From Candidatus Sulfotelmatobacter sp. (GTDB taxonomy: Bacteria > Acidobacteriota > Terriglobia > Terriglobales > Acidobacteriaceae), in NCBI GenBank assembly GCA_030040725.1, contig JASHTD010000247.1:1-8742 (forward strand): DNA of 8,742 nucleotides. Reading direction: 5' to 3'. The notes under the pieces were generated by a model. The model was given only the letters and a program-made list of their open reading frames with translations. It searched no databases and was not told where the DNA came from. Below, piece after piece: positions 5,681-8,742 of this stretch. Both the position numbers and the translations under genes were made by a program. How positions within the stretch are numbered: the stretch's first letter is position 1; each line of letters begins with the position of its first letter.

Positions 5681-7681
5681 TTAGGCCGGGGGTTTGAAAT
5701 TCAGCGTAATTACTGTCTGCACCGAGACCGCCCGCCCGTTCATGGAATAAGGCTTAAAACGCCACTGCCTTACCGCATCGATGGCGGCGCGCGCAAACAC
5801 GAATGATCCCTGCATGAATTTGGCATCCTGCACAGCCCCATCGGCTCCGATAAGCACCTGCAGCACCACACTGCCTTGCAGTCCGCTCGCTTTTGCCGCC
5901 TCCGGGTATTGTGGATCGGACGCTTGAGCCAGCAGCCCGCGCACCGCCGACTCGGGCAGCGTTACGGGTTCGATCGACGATGGCGCAGAGTCATCCGGCT
6001 TGGCGCCGCTCATCTCGGGCACGGTGGAAGCGACTTGGGACTTCAAACTCGAGGGTATGCCCGCCAATTGCGACGCCGAAACCTGTGGTGGTGGACTGCT
6101 GTGGACCGGCGAGGAAGCTGTATGAACCTGAGGGGGTTGCACTTGCGTTGGTTGTGCCAGTGGGGGTGGTGAAACTGGCTGGGCCGGAGCAGATTGAGGC
6201 TGTGCCGAGCTCACAGTTGCGGGCGCCGTCGTTCCCGAACTAGCCGGCGTATTCCCCGTTGCGGCGGTCACTGGATTGCTGATCGGCGTGGCAACCGGAT
6301 TCTGCGAGTTTGCATTCTGATCAGCCGCGGCGCTTTGGCTGGACATTGCAGCGGGTTGCTCGCCGCCGGCTGGCTGCGCTCCATTTGCTCCTGTTACGGC
6401 TTGTGCCTGTCCGGCATTCGCAGCAGCGGATTTATCTGGCTTCGCAGTCGGATCGATCACTGGGACTACTTCGATCTTCGAAGGGTCAGTTGTTGAATCC
6501 GGAATATTGGCCGTCGCAGGCAGCTTGTACTCATCGTCAGGCTGACCGAAGCTGTCATGTTGTGTCACTGTCTGCGGCATTGGCGGAGGCGGCGGGTTCA
6601 GCCAGCGTAGCGCCGCGCGTGCGCCAGTGCGAGAGAGAGCCTTCATCTTTTCTCGCGTTCGCGGCACGGCCACAAGTACCACGCTCACCAAAGCGAGCCC
6701 TAAAACGAAAGTCTTGCCGTGTTTCGCCCGCGGCCGCGCCAGTACTATCTCGGCATCTTCATCTTCCACGTCGCCGGATGCCTGGGGTGCAACAGCTTCT
6801 TCTCGCGGCGTAGCCCTCGCTGCATCTTCCGCCGCGTCCGGCTGCTTTGCAGCCTGCGCGGGAAAGCCCTCGAATTCGCTCGCCGGCGTCGCTGGCGCAA
6901 GGGATGATGGATCGTCATACGAAGTCAGTTCATTCTTCGAACCTACTTCTTTGAGCGGTGCCGGCCTGGATTTTGTGAGCCGCGCCTGTAAAGCCGCCCA
7001 TCCAGTCAAGGCTTCTTTAGGCTCAGGTTTCGCTTCTGGAACGTCCTGAACGGCAGCAGCCATCGGCTCAAGTTCGGTGAGCGAGTCAACCGGCGCGCTG
7101 GAAGCTTCAGTGGCGTTGCGCACTTCGCTTTCGGTGTCGAACTGCGATCCGGGTGCGGGTCCGGTCGACTGCAGAAATTCTCCCGCGCGAAGTTTTTCCG
7201 GGGCTGGGACCACGAAAGCGGGAGCAGGTGCAGCTGCTGCAGCGCTCGACCCGGCAGTATTCGCTGTTCCAGTCTGCCACGGCGTCCGCGTCGCGGCAGG
7301 CGCGGCGGTCTGAGATTTCGATTGCAACAACTGGCACGCCGTGCTCATCGTGTCCCGAACTTGTTCGGGACGAATCGGCTTCAGCAGCACCGAATTGGCT
7401 CCGGCCTGCAGGGCATGTGGCCGAGCCTCCTCGTTGACGATTGCCAGGGTTAACGGTCGTGCCGCAGCCTTCAGGTCGCGGGCAGTCTTCAGCAGAAATG
7501 CCGCTTCCGGCTGGTCCTTCCAATCCGTGATAACAATTTGAAACGATTGCGTCGTCACCCGCTCGACCGCATCCACCGGATTCGAGCAGTGCTCCGCCTC
7601 AATGCCCAACTCGGTGAGGACTTGCCTTATGGGCTCGGCCGTCGCTTCATCGGACGAGAATAAAAGACAACGCAAAGACAT
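5681..7681 (-). CDS. TonB-family protein with N-terminal receiver-like domain (REC-TM-TonB fusion)
   Basis: Counted from the ATG at 7681, the protein has 666 residues. Residues 1-118 resemble a response-regulator receiver: strand 1 is RCLLFSSD, the phospho-acceptor position is Asp53 (QIVITDW) and the strand-5 Lys-Pro is at 101-102 (SVLLKPI). The acidic pair that binds Mg is Ser9-Ser10, and no clear Thr/Ser switch is seen in strand 4. Residues 120-320 are an Ala/Pro/Glu-rich linker, 324-340 a short hydrophobic segment (VLGLALVSVVLVAV) and 341-575 a Pro/Gln/Ala/Ser-rich stretch like the periplasm-spanning part of TonB. Residues 576-666 are a TonB C-terminal domain (DPQYPEAAKASGLQGSVVL, then VRQWRFKPY). 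TonB proteins pass proton-motive energy from ExbB/ExbD to outer-membrane receptors; no exbB or exbD is present here. A TTG at 7717 would add 12 residues, but it sits inside an inverted repeat and the receiver fold begins right after the ATG, so ATG is preferred. Domain calls are firm; the function of the fusion is unknown. Confidence 0.9.
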   Translation of the reverse strand: MSLRCLLFSSDEATAEPIRQVLTELGIEAEHCSNPVDAVERVTTQSFQIVITDWKDQPEAAFLLKTARDLKAAARPLTLAIVNEEARPHALQAGANSVLLKPIRPEQVRDTMSTACQLLQSKSQTAAPAATRTPWQTGTANTAGSSAAAAAPAPAFVVPAPEKLRAGEFLQSTGPAPGSQFDTESEVRNATEASSAPVDSLTELEPMAAAVQDVPEAKPEPKEALTGWAALQARLTKSRPAPLKEVGSKNELTSYDDPSSLAPATPASEFEGFPAQAAKQPDAAEDAARATPREEAVAPQASGDVEDEDAEIVLARPRAKHGKTFVLGLALVSVVLVAVPRTREKMKALSRTGARAALRWLNPPPPPMPQTVTQHDSFGQPDDEYKLPATANIPDSTTDPSKIEVVPVIDPTAKPDKSAAANAGQAQAVTGANGAQPAGGEQPAAMSSQSAAADQNANSQNPVATPISNPVTAATGNTPASSGTTAPATVSSAQPQSAPAQPVSPPPLAQPTQVQPPQVHTASSPVHSSPPPQVSASQLAGIPSSLKSQVASTVPEMSGAKPDDSAPSSIEPVTLPESAVRGLLAQASDPQYPEAAKASGLQGSVVLQVLIGADGAVQDAKFMQGSFVFARAAIDAVRQWRFKPYSMNGRAVSVQTVITLNFKPPA

Positions 7682-7702
7682 ACTGTTCAGACTAGGCAGG
7701 CG

Positions 7703-7724
7703 CAGTAACCCCGGCAAGTTACTG
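7703..7724. repeat. inverted repeat in the TonB 5' leader
   Basis: CAGTAAC (7703-7709) and GTTACTG (7718-7724) are perfect 7-base inverted arms with an 8-base spacer. The dyad ends 22 bases before the ATG of the TonB gene. It could be a repressor site or an mRNA hairpin. It covers the alternative TTG start at 7717, which favours the ATG at 7681. Confidence 0.5.
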
Positions 7725-7757
7725 AGGTTGAGGCCGGATCGGGTCTTAGATCAGCCC

Positions 7758-7785
7758 AATAAATCGGTGGTACATGTACCTTCAA
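7758..7785 (-). promoter_or_regulatory. candidate promoter of the TonB-family gene
   Basis: On the minus strand TTGAAG (7785-7780; four of six consensus bases) is followed by a 16-base spacer and TTTATT (7763-7758; four of six). Transcription would start near 7751 and give a leader of about 70 bases. Both boxes are weak. The support comes mostly from their spacing and from a perfect palindrome filling most of the spacer. Confidence 0.3.
7769..7780. promoter_or_regulatory. 12-base perfect palindrome, possible operator
   Basis: GGTACATGTACC is its own reverse complement. It lies in the divergent spacer between the TonB-family gene and the FAD oxidoreductase gene, between the candidate -35 and -10 boxes of the TonB promoter. 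That is a typical position for a dimeric repressor or MerR-type regulator site. No regulator gene is in the window. Binding is inference; only the symmetry is seen. Confidence 0.4.
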
Positions 7786-7853
7786 CAGTGCCGGCGCTGG
7801 CAAGGTTTTCGAGGGCCAGAACCCGGGGAAAAACGCTCCCATGCCGGCTGCGC

Positions 7854-7873
7854 TAGAATGCTGATTTCATTCT
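7854..7873 (+). promoter_or_regulatory. candidate -10 box and overlapping inverted repeat upstream of the FAD oxidoreductase
   Basis: TAGAAT (7854-7859) matches five of six bases of a -10 element; no convincing -35 lies 16-18 bases upstream. The perfect 6-base inverted repeat AGAATG (7855-7860) and CATTCT (7868-7873), with a 7-base loop, overlaps it and runs two bases into the tandem repeat that follows. If TAGAAT is used, transcription starts near 7866 and the leader consists almost entirely of the tandem repeat. Confidence 0.3.
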
Positions 7874-7913
7874 GGATCGACTCAACTGGATCGACTCAGA
7901 CGGATCGGCTCAA
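7872..7913 (+). repeat. three tandem copies of a 14-base repeat before a start codon
   Basis: The copies are CTGGATCGACTCAA (7872-7885), CTGGATCGACTCAG (7886-7899) and ACGGATCGGCTCAA (7900-7913). The first two differ at one base; the third differs from the first at three. The array ends three bases before the ATG of the FAD oxidoreductase and occupies the place where a Shine-Dalgarno would be. The unit length is not a multiple of three, which argues against a coding role. Confidence 0.85.
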
Positions 7914-7916
7914 GCC

Positions 7917-8742
7917 ATGCAAACGGCAGATGTTGTCATCGTCGGTGCAGGAATCGTGGGCTCGAGCATTGCCTATCATTTGACTGCGCAGGGCTGCCGC
8001 AATGTGCTGGTCATGGAGCGCGAGTCCGCACAGGGCAAAGGCTCTACCGGCAAAAGCATGGGAGGAGTGCGAGCTCAATTTTCCACTCCAGTCAGCATCC
8101 AGATGTCGCTGTATTCCATTCCGTTCTACGCCAGCTTCGAAGAGCGCCTGGGCAGCCCTTGCGACTATCGCCCGCAAGGCTATTTATTCTGCGCGACGAA
8201 CCAAAAGCAGATGGCGTATTTGCAGACAAACTACGCGGAGCAAGTCAGGCTTGGCCTCAAGAATGTCCGGCTGGTTGGCGGAGATGAAATTGCCAGCATG
8301 TTTCCGCAGTTGCGCAGCGACGACATCATCGGCGGAAGTTTCTGCTCAACCGATGGCTTCGTTGATCCCTACAGCGCGATGAACGGATTTACGGCAGCTG
8401 CCATCGATCGCGGCGTTACGCTGTGGAAGCACACCTCGGTGACGGGGATCAGGCGAGATGCTGCCGGAATCTCTTCAGTCGAAACCACGCACGGAGCAGT
8501 TTCGACCCGCAAAGTGGTGAACTGCGCTGGAGCCTGGGCCGCGGAAATAGCCAGGCTCGCTGGTGTGGATCTTCCGGTCGAGCCTCTCCGCCGCATGCTG
8601 GTTCCAAGTGAGCCCTTCGATGAATTTCCCCACACCGCGCCCATGATCATCGACATGTCGAACGGCTTTCACTTTCGCCCGGAGGCGCGCGGATTTCTGC
8701 TCGCCTGGAACGATCCGGAAGAAATGCCCGGTTTCAAGGCCG
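7917..8742 (+). CDS. FAD-dependent oxidoreductase of the DAO (DadA/SoxB-like) family, 3' end outside the window
   Basis: The frame is open from ATG 7917 to the window end (275 complete codons); no stop is present, so the protein is cut short by the window. Residues 5-34 form a Rossmann strand with the dinucleotide motif GAGIVG (10-15) and Glu34 closing strand 2 (VLVMERE), which normally contacts the adenosine ribose of FAD. GSTGKSMGGVRAQFS (42-56), CDYRPQGYLFCAT (82-94), TDGFVDPY (145-152) and VNCAGAWAAEIA (201-212) are typical of glycine/sarcosine/D-amino-acid oxidases and dehydrogenases, which oxidise the C-N bond of amino acids or N-methyl amino acids. The substrate cannot be assigned: it resembles the sarcosine oxidase beta-subunit group more than ThiO, but this is a judgement from motifs. 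No clear Shine-Dalgarno precedes the ATG; a 14-base tandem repeat stands there instead. It is divergent from the TonB-family gene and no functional link to it is evident. Confidence 0.88.
   Translation, partial: MQTADVVIVGAGIVGSSIAYHLTAQGCRNVLVMERESAQGKGSTGKSMGGVRAQFSTPVSIQMSLYSIPFYASFEERLGSPCDYRPQGYLFCATNQKQMAYLQTNYAEQVRLGLKNVRLVGGDEIASMFPQLRSDDIIGGSFCSTDGFVDPYSAMNGFTAAAIDRGVTLWKHTSVTGIRRDAAGISSVETTHGAVSTRKVVNCAGAWAAEIARLAGVDLPVEPLRRMLVPSEPFDEFPHTAPMIIDMSNGFHFRPEARGFLLAWNDPEEMPGFKA

Noticed and set aside
7682..7717. TTG at 7717 as the start of the TonB-family protein
   Set aside because: The added 12 residues precede the first strand of the receiver-like domain, no ribosome-binding site precedes the TTG, and the codon sits within an inverted repeat. 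ATG 7681 is preferred.
7872..7913. The three tandem copies as a CRISPR array or iteron origin
   Set aside because: There are no spacers between copies, the unit is only 14 bases with three copies, and no replication or Cas gene is nearby.
7859..7983. Short open frame (ATG 7859) running through the 14-base repeats and overlapping the oxidoreductase start
   Set aside because: Its sequence is low-information, it has no ribosome-binding site, and it overlaps the oxidoreductase in another frame. An upstream-peptide role cannot be supported from sequence.

Overview
The window looks like chromosomal DNA from a diderm, moderately GC-rich bacterium. The gene set is an RsmB methyltransferase next to a PASTA protein, a class A PBP, an S41/PDZ protein and a TonB-type transducer with an N-terminal receiver-like domain. 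This suggests an Acidobacteriota (Terriglobia/Koribacter-like) member; that assignment is inference from gene content, since no rRNA or marker search was possible. There are no tRNA or rRNA genes, CRISPR arrays, insertion sequences or phage genes.

Layout. Positions 1-1053 (+) hold the 3' part of rsmB, whose start lies before the window. It converges, with only 12 bases between, on a minus-strand block read from right to left: a TonB-family protein (7681-5681), an S41 C-terminal-processing-peptidase homologue (5508-4291), a PBP1A-type bifunctional peptidoglycan synthase (4143-1915) and a membrane-anchored three-PASTA protein (1854-1066). A hairpin plus T-run after the S41 gene (4241-4267), and a good -10 element before it (5556-5561), suggest that S41 is its own transcription unit. 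PBP1A and PASTA are 60 bases apart and may be co-transcribed. At 7917-8742 (+) is the 5' part of a DadA/SoxB-like FAD oxidoreductase, transcribed divergently from the TonB gene and cut by the window end. The 235-base divergent spacer (7682-7916) holds several dyads and a three-copy 14-base tandem repeat ending three bases before the oxidoreductase start codon.

How the genes fit together. The four minus-strand products all act in or across the inner membrane and periplasm: envelope energy transduction (TonB), a PDZ/S41 protein, wall synthesis (PBP1A) and a likely muropeptide-binding or scaffold protein (PASTA). The two most unusual points are both degenerate domains. The S41 protein has Gly and Ala where the catalytic Ser and Lys should be, so it is probably a pseudoprotease. 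The TonB protein is fused to an N-terminal receiver-like domain that keeps the phospho-acceptor Asp and the Lys but has Ser-Ser in place of the Mg-binding acidic pair. The adjacency of a PASTA-less PBP1A and a free-standing anchored PASTA protein is a third point of interest.
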